A stretch of DNA of 64,000 nucleotides, from positions 6,999,962-7,063,961 of the forward strand of contig NC_087190.1 of the NCBI RefSeq assembly GCF_035594125.1, in the 5' to 3' direction. How positions within the stretch are numbered: position 1 is the stretch's first letter; each line of letters starts with the position of its first letter. This DNA comes from Scylla paramamosain. Taxonomy: Eukaryota > Arthropoda > Malacostraca > Decapoda > Portunidae. This document shows positions 35,670 to 48,243 of this stretch, piece by piece. A model generated the notes under the pieces. It was not told the DNA's origin and ran no database searches. It saw only the letters and a program-made list of their open reading frames with translations. The translations under genes were made by a program, and so were the position numbers.

Positions 35670-36263
35670 CTGCACCTCATCCCAGCCATCCAGGAGCATG
35701 ATAAGGAGCATCACTTCCCAACCACTATATTCAACTGGTGTAGAAAGTGACCCAAACTATCCAGAAATCCACGGTGATTCAGCCATCGACCTATAAAATG
35801 GTGAGTATACGATAGCCTCTCGTAACAAGCAGTGCTTTTCAGAACCTATATCAAATGCCTAACAAAAACTTATTGGTGTCTAGTGTTCCAGTGGTATATT
35901 TTGTGATATTGTGCAGAACTGACAAAAAGTAGACAGGTGAATGTTGGTGTACGATAATCTAGTTCAAAATACGATAATTTTTGACGGATGTGTACGATAA
36001 TTTCGGCACAGAAATCTGGGAACGCTGGTCACTCACACCCAAGCTGCGCTCATACAAAGATGGGCAGGAAAGCGACCGAGGTAAATACTTTAATTTTGTA
36101 GTAAAAACTGATTGTAAAAGTGTGAAGTTGATTGCATGTGCTGTTAATGAACACTGTAATATGTTGAAAGTGTTTGATATCAGTATATAATGTTATTGTA
36201 CAAGAAATTGAGACCGAGAACTTGTTCGCAATTCTTACGGTCATGCCTACCTCATCAATAAAT

Positions 36264-36267
<4 letters not shown>

Positions 36268-36351
<84 letters not shown>
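36268..36351 (+). repeat. (AG)n microsatellite
   Basis: 42 AG units, the counterpart of the (CT)n at 8961-9072. Confidence 0.95.
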
Positions 36352-36354
<3 letters not shown>

Positions 36355-36364
36355 GTCTTTTCTT

Positions 36365-36526
36365 GACCCTACGATGATGGGTGTGATCAGTAAAACAGAT
36401 CATCTGAGTGCTAATGAAGACCTGCCGGTGCAGCTACAAAGATTAGATAAATAAAAAAAAAATAGACAAATTAAAAGATTAGACAAATAAACTTTGAAAC
36501 TTATGTAGAATCTAGAACTTCTAGTG
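36365..36526 (+). pseudogene. BEL/Pao gag start remnant (inverted duplicate)
   Basis: Homologous to 8790-8925 on the other strand: GTAAAACAGATCATCTGAGT, then CAGCTACAAAGATTAGATAA, then TTATGTAGAATCTAGAACTT. It ends at 36526, where an 18-bp T-run and the satellite begin. Only the first few dozen gag codons remain. Confidence 0.75.
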
Positions 36527-37462
36527 TTTTTTTTTTTTTTTTTGGTAACGTTGTTTGATTTCTCCTTATAGAGTGCTATTCATGCATTTAAGCGTTTTGG
36601 TACCGAAGAAGCTCAAAACACTAATAATACACGTTTTTCGTAAACTCTTTTCGATTCCACATATAAAGCACTTTGCCTGCATCTTTGCGTTTTTCTACAT
36701 AAGCTCAAAAACACTTAAAAACGTTTTTTTAATGTTATTTTGTTTCTCCATAAAAAAGTGTTTTACAGGCGTTTTAGCTTTTTTGTACGTAATAGGTTCA
36801 AAATACACAAAAGTTATGTTTTTCGTAATGTTTTGTATTCCCATATAGGTTGATTTCCATGATTTTTTTTTTCTGTGTGTGTTTTGGTGCCTATTACGCT
36901 CAAAACATTCAAAAGATATCTATCGTAATATCATTTCGTTACCCCATATATGGGGATTTCTAAGTATTTCAGCTTTTTCATACCTATTATTGTTAAAAAC
37001 ACTCAAAATACACGTTTTGGGTATTGTTGATCTGTTTCTCGATATAGAGTGCTATTTCAACGTTTTATGATTTTGCTTTATAAGAAGGTGAAAAACTCAT
37101 AATACACGTTTCTCGTAATATATTTTCCTTTTCCATATAAAGAACTCTGCGTGGATTTTGGCGTTTTTCTATGTAACAAACTCAAAAACTCTCAAAATAC
37201 TTGTTTTTTTTTTGTAGTTATTTATTTTATTTTTTTTATATATATAAATTGTTTATAATTCTTTTTTTTTTCTTGGTAATGTTATACTGTTTCTTGCATG
37301 TGTTTTAGGGTTTTGGTATGTAAGCTGAAAAACACTCAAAACACAAGTTTTTGGTGATGGTTTGTATTCCCATATAGAATGCTTTCTATGTTTTTTCAGC
37401 GTTTTGCTGCCTAGCATATAAAAAAATAAATAAATAAATAAATAAATAATAATATTTTTTGT

Positions 37463-40319
37463 TTTTTTTATGTAGGAAGGATACTGGCCAAGGGCAACAA
37501 AAATCTAATAAAGAAAAATGCCCACTGAAATGCCAGCCCCATAAAAGGGTCAAAGCAGTGGTCAAAAATTGGTGGATAAGTGTCTTGAAACCTCTCTCTT
37601 GAAGGAATTCAAGTCGTAGGAAGGTGGAAATACAGAAGCAGGCAGGGAGTTCCAGAGTTTACCAGAGAAAGGGATGAATGATTGAGAATACTGGTTAACT
37701 CTTGCGTTAGAGAGGTGGACAGAATAGGGGTGAGAGAAAGAAGAAAGTCTTGTGCAGCGAAGCTGCGGAAGGCGGGGAGGCATGCAGTTAGCAAGATCAG
37801 AAGAGCAGTTAGCATGAAAATAGCGGTAGAAGACAGCAAGATATGCAACATTGCGGCGGTGAGAGAGGGGATGAAGACAGTCAGTTAGAGGAGAGGAGTT
37901 GATGAGACGAAAAGCTTTTGATTCCACCCTGTCTAGAAGAGCAGTATGAGTGGAACCCCCCCAGACATGTGAAGCATACTCCATACATGGACGGATAAGG
38001 CCCTTGTACAGAGTTAGCAGCTGCGGGGGTGAGAAAAACTGGCGGAGACGTCTCAGAACACCTAACTTCATAGAAGCTGTTTTAGCTAGAGATGAGATGT
38101 GAAGTTTCCAGTTCAGATTATATGTAAAGGACAGACTGAGGATGTTCAGTGTAGAAGAGGGGGACAGTTGAGTGTCATTGAAGAAGAGGGGATAGTTGTC
38201 TGGAAGATTGTGTCGAGTTGATAGATGGAGGAATTGAGTTTTTGAGGCATTGAACAATACCAAGTTTGCTCTGCCCCAATCAGAAATTTTAGAAAGATCA
38301 GAAGTAAGCCGTTCTGTGGCTTCCCTGCGTGATATGTTTACCTCCTGAAGGGTTGGACGTCTATGAAAAGACGTGGAAAAGTGCAGGGTGGTATCATAAG
38401 CGTAGGAGTGGATAGGACAAGAAGTTTGGTTTAGAAGATCATTAATGAATAATAAGAAGAGAGTGGGTGACAGGACAGAACCCTGAGGAACACCACTGTT
38501 AATAGATTTAGGAGAAGAACAGTGACCGTCTACCACAGCAGCAATAGAACGGTCAGAAAGGAAACTTGAGATGAAGTTACAGAGAGAAGGATAGAAACCG
38601 TAGGAGGGTAGTTTGGAAATCAAAGCTTTGTGCCAGACTCTATCAAAGGCTTTTGATATGTCCAAGGCAACAGCAAAAGTTTCACCAAAATCTCTAAAAG
38701 AGGATGACCAAGACTCAGTAAGGAAAGCCAGAAGATCACCAGTAGAGCGGCCTTGACGGAACCCATACTGGCGATCAGATAGAAGGTTTTGAAGTGATAG
38801 ATGTTTAAGAATCTTCCTGTTGAGGATAGATTACAAAACTTTAGATAAGCAGGAAATTAAAGCAATAGGACGGTAGTTTGAGGGATTAGAGCGGTCACCC
38901 TTTTTAGGAACAGGTTGAATGTAGGCAAACTTCCAGCAAGAAGGAGAGGTAGATGTTGACAGACAGAGCTGAAAGAGTTTGACTAGGCAAGGTGCAAGCA
39001 CGGAGGCACAGTTTCGGAGAACAATAGGAGGGACCACATCAGGTCCATAAGCCTTCCGAGGGTTTAGGCCAGCGAAGGCATGAAAAACATCATTGCGAAG
39101 AATTTTAATATGTGGCATGAAGTAGTCAGAGGGTGAAGGAAAGGGAGGAACAAGTCCAGAATCGTCCAAGGTAGAGTTTTTAGCAAAGGTTTGAGCAAAG
39201 AGTTCAGCTTTAGAAATAGATGTGATAGCAGTGGTGCCATCTGGTTGAAGTAGGGGAGGGAAAGAAGAAAAAGCAAAGTTATTGGAGATATTTTTGGCTA
39301 GATGCCAGAAATCACGAGGGGAGTTAGATCTTCAAAGGTTTTGACATTTTCTGTTAATGAAGGAGTTTTTCGCTAGTTGGAGAACAGACTTGAAATGGTT
39401 CCGGGCAGAAATATAAACTGCATGAGATTCTGGTGATGGAAGGCTTAAGTACATTTTGTGGGCCACCTCTCTATCATGTATAGCACGAGAACAAGCTGTG
39501 TTAAACCAAGGTTTAGAAGGTTTAGGACGAGAAAAAGAGTGAGGAATGTACGCCTCCATGCCAGACACTATCACCTCTGTTATGCGCTCAGCACACAAAG
39601 ACGGGTTTCTGACACGGAAGCAGTAGTCATTCCAAGGAAAATCAGCAAAATACCTAATCTGGTCCCCCCAACTAGCAGAGGCAAAACGCCAGAGGCACCT
39701 TCTTTTAGGGGGATCCTGAGGAGGGATTGGAGTAATAGGACAAGATAAAGATATGAGATTGTGATCGGAGCCCAACGGAGAAGAAAGGGTGACAGCATAA
39801 GTAGAAGGATTAGAGGTCAGGAAAAGGTCAAGAATGGGCGTATCTCCAAGACGGTCAGGAATACGAGTAGGGTGTTGCACCAATTGCTCTAGGTCATGGA
39901 GGATAGCAAAGTTGTAGGCTAGTTCACCAGGATGGTCAGTGAAGGGAGAGGAAAGCCAAAGCTGGTGGTGAACATTGAAGTCTCCAAGAATGGAGATCTC
40001 TGCAAAAGGGAAGAGGGTCAGAATGTACTCCACTTTGGAAGTTAAGTAGTCAAAGAATTTCTTATAGTCAGAGGAGTTAGGAGAGAGGTATACAGCACAG
40101 ATAAATTTAGTATGAGAGTGACTCTGTATTCGTAGCCAGATGGTGGAAAACTCGGAAGATTCAAGAGCGTGGGCACGAGAGCAGGTTAAGTCATTGCGCA
40201 CATAAACACAGGATCCGGCTTTGGATCGAAAATGAGGATAGAGAAAGTAGGAGGGAACAGAAAAGGGGCTACTGTCAGTTGCCTCAGACACCTGAGTTTC
40301 AGTGAGGAAAAGAAGATGA
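37463..40319 (-). pseudogene. 5'-truncated LINE (family 1) inside the satellite
   Basis: On the minus strand it runs from 40319 ([15 protein letters not shown], inside the endonuclease) to the 3' UTR at 37471 and a short A-tail. Nonsense codons: TCA to TGA near 39332 and a change at KV(F to L)(E to stop) near 38828; two single-codon deletions lie in the endonuclease. The RT catalytic box reads YAYD instead of YADD (within the frame 38665-37562), so the first catalytic Asp is lost. C-terminus and 3' UTR are complete. Confidence 0.9.
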
Positions 40320-41892
40320 AATATAATGAAATAAAATAAAAATAAAAATATGAATTTGCGTTTCTTGTAATGTCATTTCGTTTCCACACATAAGAGGCTT
40401 TGCAAGCATTTTGATGTTTTGATATCTAGAAATGTGAAAGACACTCAAAATCCACGTTTTTGGTAATGATCTGTTTCTCCAAATAGAATACTATTAACGT
40501 GTTTTTTGCATTTTGGTACCTAAGAAGCTCGAAAACATTAATAATACACGTATCTCGTAATGTCTTTTCATTTCCCCATGTAGGCATGCATGCATTTATG
40601 TGTTTTTCTACGTTACAAAATACATATATTTATTAATGTCATTTGGATTCTCCTTAAAGCGAGTTTTGCATACGTTTTATGCGTTTTGCAAAGCTTTTTC
40701 GCGATTTGGTACCTAAGAAGATTAAAAACACTCTTAATATACGTTTCTCGTAATTTTCTTTCGTTTTCCCATATAGGATATTTTACATGCATGTTGGTGT
40801 TTTTCCACGTAACAAATTCAAAAACACTCAAAATACTTCTTTTTTGTAATGTTATTCTGCTTCTCCATTAAGGGTGTTTTGCATGCGCTTAAGCTTTTTG
40901 GTATGTAACTAGCTTAAAAATAATAGAAAGAGACGTTTTTGGTAATGTTTTGTTTTCCCATACAGGTTACATTCAATGTTTTTCATAATTTTAGTGGCTA
41001 ACACGCCAATAAACACTCGAAGGACATAGTTATGGAAATATCGTTTCGTTTCACCATAGCGGGTGCTTTGCATGCATTTTGCTGTATTGGTACTAACGGT
41101 GTGAAAAGTATTCAAAGCACACATGTTGTTTTGTTTCTCCATATACAATGCTATTCATGCGTTTTACCGTTTTTGTAGCTGAGAAACTCTAAAGCACTGA
41201 AAATTCGCCTGTCGTGATATTCTTGTTTCCCCATATCGTATACTTTCCATACATTTTGGTGGTTATGAACGTAACAAGTTGAAAAACTCTCAAAATACAC
41301 GTTTTAGGAAAACTTATTCTTGTTTCTCTATAAAAGATGTTTTGCATGCGTTTTAGAGTTTTGGTACGTAAATAACAAAAAAAAATACTCAAAAGACACG
41401 TTTTTGATAACTATTTTTCCCCATATAGTGTCCTTTTCATGCTTTTTTTTAACGTTTTAGTTCCTAACACGCCCATAGAGACTCAAAAGACATGTTTCTG
41501 GAAATGTCGTTTCGTTTCAAATTACATGCTTTAAAAGATACTAAAAAGGCATGTTTCTGGATATGGGTTAATGTTCTTTCGTTACCCAACATAGGGTATT
41601 TTCCATGCATTTTGCCATTTATTTGCGTAAAAAGAATAAAATCTCTCAAAATACTTCTCTTTGATAATTTTATTCATGCTCCATAAAAAGTGTTTTTGCA
41701 TGCACTGTAGGGTTTGGTACATAAGAAACTCAAAACACTCAAAAGACACGTTTTTCGTAATGTTTGATTTTTCCCATATTGTGTTTTGGTGCCTAAGATG
41801 CTCATAAACATTCAAAATACAAGCTTTTGGAAATGATCGTTTCCGAGTAAAAGTTCCCTTACATGCTTTTAGGCATTTTGGTACCTAGCAAT

Positions 41893-41923
<31 letters not shown>

Positions 41924-42117
41924 ATATACACGTTTATGGTAATGTTGTTCCGTCTCTCCATACAGAGTGCTAGGTTTTTGCGTTTTGGTACCTAAGAAGC
42001 TCAAAAACATTTATGATAAATGTTTCTTATAATGTCTCTTCGTTATTCCATGCAGGAAACTTTGAATGGATTTTGGCGTTTTTGTACCTGACAGTGTGAA
42101 CAACACTCAAAATACAC

Positions 42118-42432
42118 ATTTGTTCTTGTTCTCTCTGCGGTGTTGGTGGTGAGAATGAAGTTGTCTGCCCTCTGCGCGCCTTATATGCTGCCCGCACGGG
42201 ATCAGAACAAGCTACGCACTATGGGCGGAGCCGCTGATTGGCTGCTTTGTCGCGTGGCTCGGTGAGGTTGCCGCTTGATTTTTCTTTCTTGATTTCTTCA
42301 TGTTTGCTTGAAGGTCTTCTGACTGAGTGTTTAACCTCAGATTATTTTTTTTATGTGGAGGGCTTCTAATATGCTTAGGTGTCGTCCATCGTTGCATCCA
42401 TCGATTATTTCTGTGAAATAATCGATGGATGC
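42118..42432 (+). other. ~310-bp non-satellite insert ending in a perfect hairpin
   Basis: The satellite stops within an E/A monomer (near 42118) and resumes at about 42430. The insert is more GC-rich at 42140-42270, with GGGCGGAGCCGCTGATTGGC (a GC-box-like and a reverse CCAAT-like motif). It ends in the 17-bp hairpin at 42394-42432. No reading frame or family is recognised; it could be a fragment of an element promoter. Confidence 0.5.
42394..42432. repeat. Perfect 17-bp inverted repeat, 5-bp loop
   Basis: GCATCCATCGATTATTT, loop CTGTG, then its reverse complement, exactly at the insert/satellite junction. Confidence 0.9.
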
Positions 42433-45104
42433 GTCTTAGCGTTTTGGTACGTAAGACGATCGAAAGTACTCATAATACCCATTTTTAGTAATGTTCTTTC
42501 GTTACCCTATATAGGGTACTTTTCATGCATTTTGTCGTTTTTTATACATAACAAACTCAAAAATACTCATAATACTTGTTTTTCGTAATGTTATTCTTTC
42601 TTCATAAAAAGTGTTTCCTATTCGTTTTAGCGTTTTAGTACGTAAGAAGCTAGAAACACTCAAAATATACGTTTTGTGTAATGTTGTTTGGTATTCCCAT
42701 ATAGGGTGATTTCCATGCATTTTACTGTTTTGGTGCATAACATGCTTATAAACACTCCAAAGACATGTTTCTTGAAATATAATTTCTTTTCCCAATATAG
42801 GGTGCTTTGCATGCATTTTGGCAGTTTGGTACCTAACAATGAAAAAAAAAAAACACTCAAAATACACATTTTTAGTAATGTTGTCCTTTCTCCATATATA
42901 ATGCTATTGAAGCGTTTTTGCGTTTTGGACACTAAGAAGCTCAAAAACACTCATAACACACTTTTCTCTTAATGTCTTTTCGTTATTAAATATCGGATAT
43001 TTTACATGAATGTACGCATTTTCGTACATAATACTATGAATATCACTCATAACACACGTTTATGGTTGTGTTGCTCTTTTTCTATGTATAGAGAGCTATT
43101 GAGCGTTTTGTTACTTAAGAGGGTCAATAACATCCATAATACACGTTTCTGGTAATACTGTTATGTTCACCATATAGGGTACATTGCATGGATTTTGCTG
43201 TTTCTGTACCTAACGAGCTCAAAAACACTCAAAATACACTTTTTTGGTAATGTTATTCTTAATGGGTGTTTTGTATGAATCTTAGCGTTTTGGTACGTAA
43301 GAAGCTCAAAACGCAAAAGACACCTTTTTGGTAATGTTGTTTTGTATCGAAAATATGGAACTTATGCATTTTAGCGTTTTGGTGCATAAATCGCTCAAAA
43401 ACACTAAAAAGACACGTTTCAGGTAATGTCGCTTCATTTCCCTATGTAGAGTGCTTCGCATGCATTTTACCGTTTTGGTACCTAACAATATAAAAACACT
43501 CAAAATGCACGTTTTTTTTTTTTTTTTTTATAATGCTGTTCTGTTTTTCTATATAGAGTGCTATTCAACGCGTTTTCGTGTTTTGGTACCTAACAAGCTC
43601 AAAAACACTCTTAATACACGTTTCTCGTAATGCTCTTTCATTAGGTACTATGGTAATATTATTTCGTTTCCCCTATTGGGTAATTTCCATGCATTTTGGC
43701 GTCATAGTCAAAAACACTCAAATTACAAATTTTTGGTAATGTTATTATGTTTCTTTATATAGGGTATTTTCGATGCATTTTAGCGCTTTAGTACGTAATA
43801 AGCCCAAAACCACACAAATGACACGTGTTTAGTAATGTTATTCTAAGTTTCATTATATGGTGTTTTCCATGGCTTTTTGTATCTTTGCGCATAAAACGCT
43901 TCAAAACCCACAAAAGACACGTTTTTCTTAATGTCGTTTCGTTTCCATATATAGAAAAAATTACATGCTTTTTGGTATTTTATTACCTAACCAGTTTAAA
44001 AACAGTTATAACACATGTTTTTGATCATGCCATACTGTATCTTCATATAAGGTGAAAATACAATAAACACATTTTTGGTAATGTTATTTTGTTTCTCCAC
44101 ATATAGTTCTATTAAAACGTTTTAGCATTTTTAGTAATTAAGAAGCTTTAAAATACTCATAATTCACGTTTCTGGTAATTTTGTTTCTTTTTCCCCATAT
44201 AGAGTACTTTACATGCATTTTCATGTTTTTGGTATTTCACTCGGTCAAAAATCCTCAAATTATATGGCTTTGATGATTTTAATATTTTCTTCATATACGG
44301 TGTTTTTTTTTTTTAAGCATTTTAGCCTTTTGGTACATAAGAATCTGAAAAACTGTCTGGTAATGTTATTTATTTTTTTCAATATAGGGTGCTTTCTATG
44401 TTTTTTTTTAGCGTCTTTGTACATAAAAAAAAATATAAAAAAAAAACACTCCAAAGACACGCTTTTGGTAATGTTTAGTTATCATGCAATTTAGCGTTTT
44501 GGTAATTAAAAATCTTAAAAAGCAGTCATAATAAACATCTCTGGTGAGCTTGTTCTATATTTTCATATAAGGTGCTTTGTCTGCATTTTATCGTTTTGTT
44601 ATTTGATAAAATAGAAACAGTAAAAAATAATTTTATGCTGCTATTACATATTGATTGCTTTTAGCGTTTTGGTAGCAACGAAGTTCAAAAACACTTATAA
44701 GAAACGTTTCCAGTGATATCGTTTTGTTTCCTCATATAGGGGTAATTTACATGAATTCTAGCATTTTGGTTCATCATGATTTTATGAACGCTCAAATTAC
44801 ACATTTTTGTTATAATAATTGTTTCTTTATATAGGGTGTTTTGCATGCATTTTTGTGTTTTTGTACGTAAGAATCTCAAAAACAATGAAATGGCAATTGT
44901 TTGGAAATATTATTTTGTTTTCCAAAATAGGGTGTTTTCTATGCTTTTTAGCGTCTCTGTGCATAAAACGCTCAAAAATACTGAAAACAAACTTTTATGA
45001 TATTGTTTCGTTTCCCTATATATGGTGGTTTCCATGCATTTTGGCATGCTGGTAACTAACAATCTTTAAAAAGCCATAATACACGTTTCTGGTGATATTG
45101 TTTT

Positions 45105-46165
45105 TTTGTTGTCATAGGTAATGTGAAGCTTACAAAGCATATTTTGCTGTGCCAGTTGGGAACCAAGACAAGACCAGGGCACCTCATTTTACTTGTGAGC
45201 ATTGTGAGAGAACATTAGAAGGCAAAATAGATGTTAGTTTTTCAAGAGTAATATTCAATAAAAAATTAAGAAAAAATAAAAATAAGTTTAACAGACTTAT
45301 ACTGCTGTTCTTTTACAAGGTGGTATAGAGGGGAAAAGAGAACCATGAAATTTGCTATACCTAGAATATAGCGTGAACCTACTGATCACTCAAGTGACCG
45401 CTTTTTTCTGCATGGTGGATCCTTCCAAACGCCGATCTGGGAAAAATGCACCTGTCTGTTCATCCAGACATTCTATCCATTCCATTGCACCAGTACCACA
45501 TAGTGCTGATCTGCTGATCCTCCAGAAAGAAATCAACTATCAAAAGAAAGCAGCAAGTCAGAAGATGAGCCAAACAGAGAGAAAGACTGTGAATTCACAG
45601 ATACAGTTGTAGTTGGAAGGAATCCTTACTACCCAAATCAAAGAGACCTCAGTGATCTCATCAGAGATCTTGGTTTGACAAAGTCAAATGGTGAGCTTTT
45701 GATTTCAAGGCTGAAGGAATGGGACTTACTTGATGAAAGTGTGCAAGTGACCAGCCAAAGAAAACGTACTTGAAGGTCCATATCCTAGATTGTCATCTCG
45801 ACAGCTTCAAGAGAATAAGGGAGCATATTCAGAGGAACAAGGGGAGTCCCTCCACCAAGATATAACGAACTTTGAACAGAGATATCAGGGATCCTTCAAT
45901 GAAAAACATGATGGGAGACTACATTTAGGGGCTCATACATGAAAGTTATTTGTTGTATTCAAGCAAATCAAGAAGAAAAAAAAAGTTTTAAAATTAATTT
46001 TGGTGTCAGTTGAATTTTTTTCTTTCCAAAAAAGGTTAAAATGGTGAAATTTAGCTATTTTGGGGCAAAAATCATTCTAAAAGCCACAAAAGCTAAGTTT
46101 GACAGGAATAATTGACATTTTCTATTGTTTTGAAATGAAAAGAGTTAGAAAATAAAGACAAAAAT
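45105..46165 (+). pseudogene. Decayed copy of a mobile-element-associated protein of unknown function, inserted in the satellite
   Basis: In broken frames: EAYKAYFAVPVGNQDKTRAP, HFTCEHCERTLEG, then FFCMVDPSKRRSGKNAPV and SIAPVPHSADL. After that come PYYPNQRDLSDLIRDLGLTK, GELLISRLKEWDLLD, and near the end MMGDYI (stop) GLIHES. I recall an arthropod/cnidarian family with GDQDK.WAPH, FCMVD.SKR, IAPVPH and LIRDLGL-K..AELL.SRLK..DLL in this order, usually unannotated and multicopy. The segment between DLLD and the C-terminus is largely lost. Satellite A-type sequence (AATACACGTTTCTGGTGATA versus AATACACATTTCTGGTAATA) lies on both sides. Confidence 0.6.
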
Positions 46166-48243
46166 CGTGTCAGAGAGTGATAATACACATTTCTGGTAAT
46201 ACCTTTTAGTTTCCTCATATCGGGTACTTTGCATGTATTTTGATATTTTGGTACTTCACACGCTTAAAATTAATGAAAAATTACTTTTCTAATAATGTCG
46301 TTTCATTTTAATATATAGGATGTTTTTTTTTTCATGCATTTTGGCGTTTTGGTACCAAACAAGCTTAAAAAGAGTCAAATTACATTGGTCATGGTGTACT
46401 GTTTCTTCATACCTAACAAGGTACCTAACAAGGTAAACAAAACAAAATGAAAATACACGTTTTTGGTAATGTTCTGTTTCTCCAGTTAGAGTGCTATTCA
46501 CGCGTTTTAATGTTTTAGCTCAAAACACACATCTTTCTGGTAATATCGTTTCTTTTCCCCCAAAATAACGTACTTTACGTGGATTTTGGCGTTTTGGTAC
46601 CTCACACGGTCAAAAATATTCAAATTACATTATTTTGGTATTGTTATTATGAATCTTTATATAGGGTGTTTTGCAAGTATTTCTGCGTGTTGGTACGTAA
46701 AAACCCAGGACATAACATGGCGAAAAAAAAAAACATTCAAAATAAATGTTTTTGGTAAGGTTGTTCGTTTTCTCCATATCAGGTGCTATTCACACCTTTT
46801 AGTTTTTTTTGTATCTAAGAAGCTCAAGAAAACTTTTAATACACGTTTTTGGTTATATCGTTTTGTTTCTCCGTATAGGGTAATTTTCATGCATTTCGAC
46901 GTTTTGCTATCTCACACTGTAAAAGAAAAAACAATGAAATTAAGTGTTTTGGTATGGTTATTTTGTTTCTTAATATAGGTCGTTTTGTATGCATTTTATT
47001 AGTTTTCGTATGTAAGAAGAACAAATGACACGTGTTTGGCACTGTTATTTTGTTTTCCAATATATGGTGTTTTCCATGTTTTTTAGCGTCTTTGTGCATA
47101 AAACACTCAAAAACACTCAAAAAACACGATTCTATTAATGTCGTTTCATTTCCTTATATTTGATAATTTGCGTGCATTTGTTGCTTTTTGGTACCTAACA
47201 ATCTTAAAAACAGACAAAATTACACGTTTCTGGTTTGTAAGTGTAAAACACTTACAAAGCACGTTTCTGATAAAAATCTTTTCGTTTCTTCATATAGGGT
47301 ATTTTGTATGAATTTGGTGTTTGGGTTCCTCACACTCAAATTATATGTTTTTGGGAATATTATTCATTTCTTCATATACGGTGTTTTTCATGTATTTTTT
47401 TTTTCCGTATTGGCACATAAGAGTCTGAATTCCCTCTCTAGGGTGGCTTCCATGGAATTTGGCGTTTTAGCTTAAAAACAGTCATAATACAAGTTTTGGT
47501 GATGTTGAGTTATTTCATAATGGGGGATTTCATGAATTTTTGCGTTTGGTACCTAAAAAGGTAAAAAAAAAAATAAATAAAAAATAACGTTTTCGTTATT
47601 TACACTTGCTATTTACACGTTTTAGCGGTTTGGTACCTAAAATCCTGGAAAACACTCCTAACACCAGTTTATGGTAATATCGTACTTTGCATGCATTTTT
47701 GCGTTTTGGTTCCTTACATCGTCATAAACACTCAAATTACACCTTATTGGTAATGTTATGCTTCTTTATATAGGGTGTTTTGCATACTTTTTAGCGTTTT
47801 TGTACGAATCTCAAAAACCCTCCCAAGAAATGTGTTTGGTTATGTTATTTTGTCTTCGTTTCCAAATTTGCAAGCATTTTGACATGTTGTTTCCTAATAA
47901 ACTTAAAAACAGTAAAATTACACTTTTTTTTGGTCATGCTCTATTTCTTTGTATAGGGTGCTTGACATACATTTTGGCATTTCGATATATGGTGAAAAAC
48001 ACTAAAAATACACGTTTTTTGGTAAAGTTGTTCTGTTTCTTAATATAGAGTGCTACACGCACATTTTAGTGTCTTGGTACCTAACAGTCTCAAAAACTTT
48101 CATAGGACACGTTTCTGGTAATATCATTTCGTTTATCCATATAGGGTACTTTACATGCATTTTGGAGTTTTGGTATTTCACACGGTATCTCAACACGGTT
48201 GGTAAAGTTATTTTCTTTCTTTATATAGGGTGTTTTCCATCGC

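Larger units (their letters stand above)
29853..36027 (+). mobile_element. hAT-family transposon (copy 2) with target-site duplication, split by a LINE
   Basis: The left end AAGGGTTCTCAGA (29853) and the right end, reverse-complemented CAGCGTTCCCAGA (36027), match at 10 of 13 positions. They are flanked by GTCACCCA (29845-29852) and GTCACTCA (36028-36035), an 8-bp duplication with one mismatch, as expected for hAT. Without the inserted LINE (31986-35306) the element is about 2.85 kb. The transposase frame inside is broken. Confidence 0.8.
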
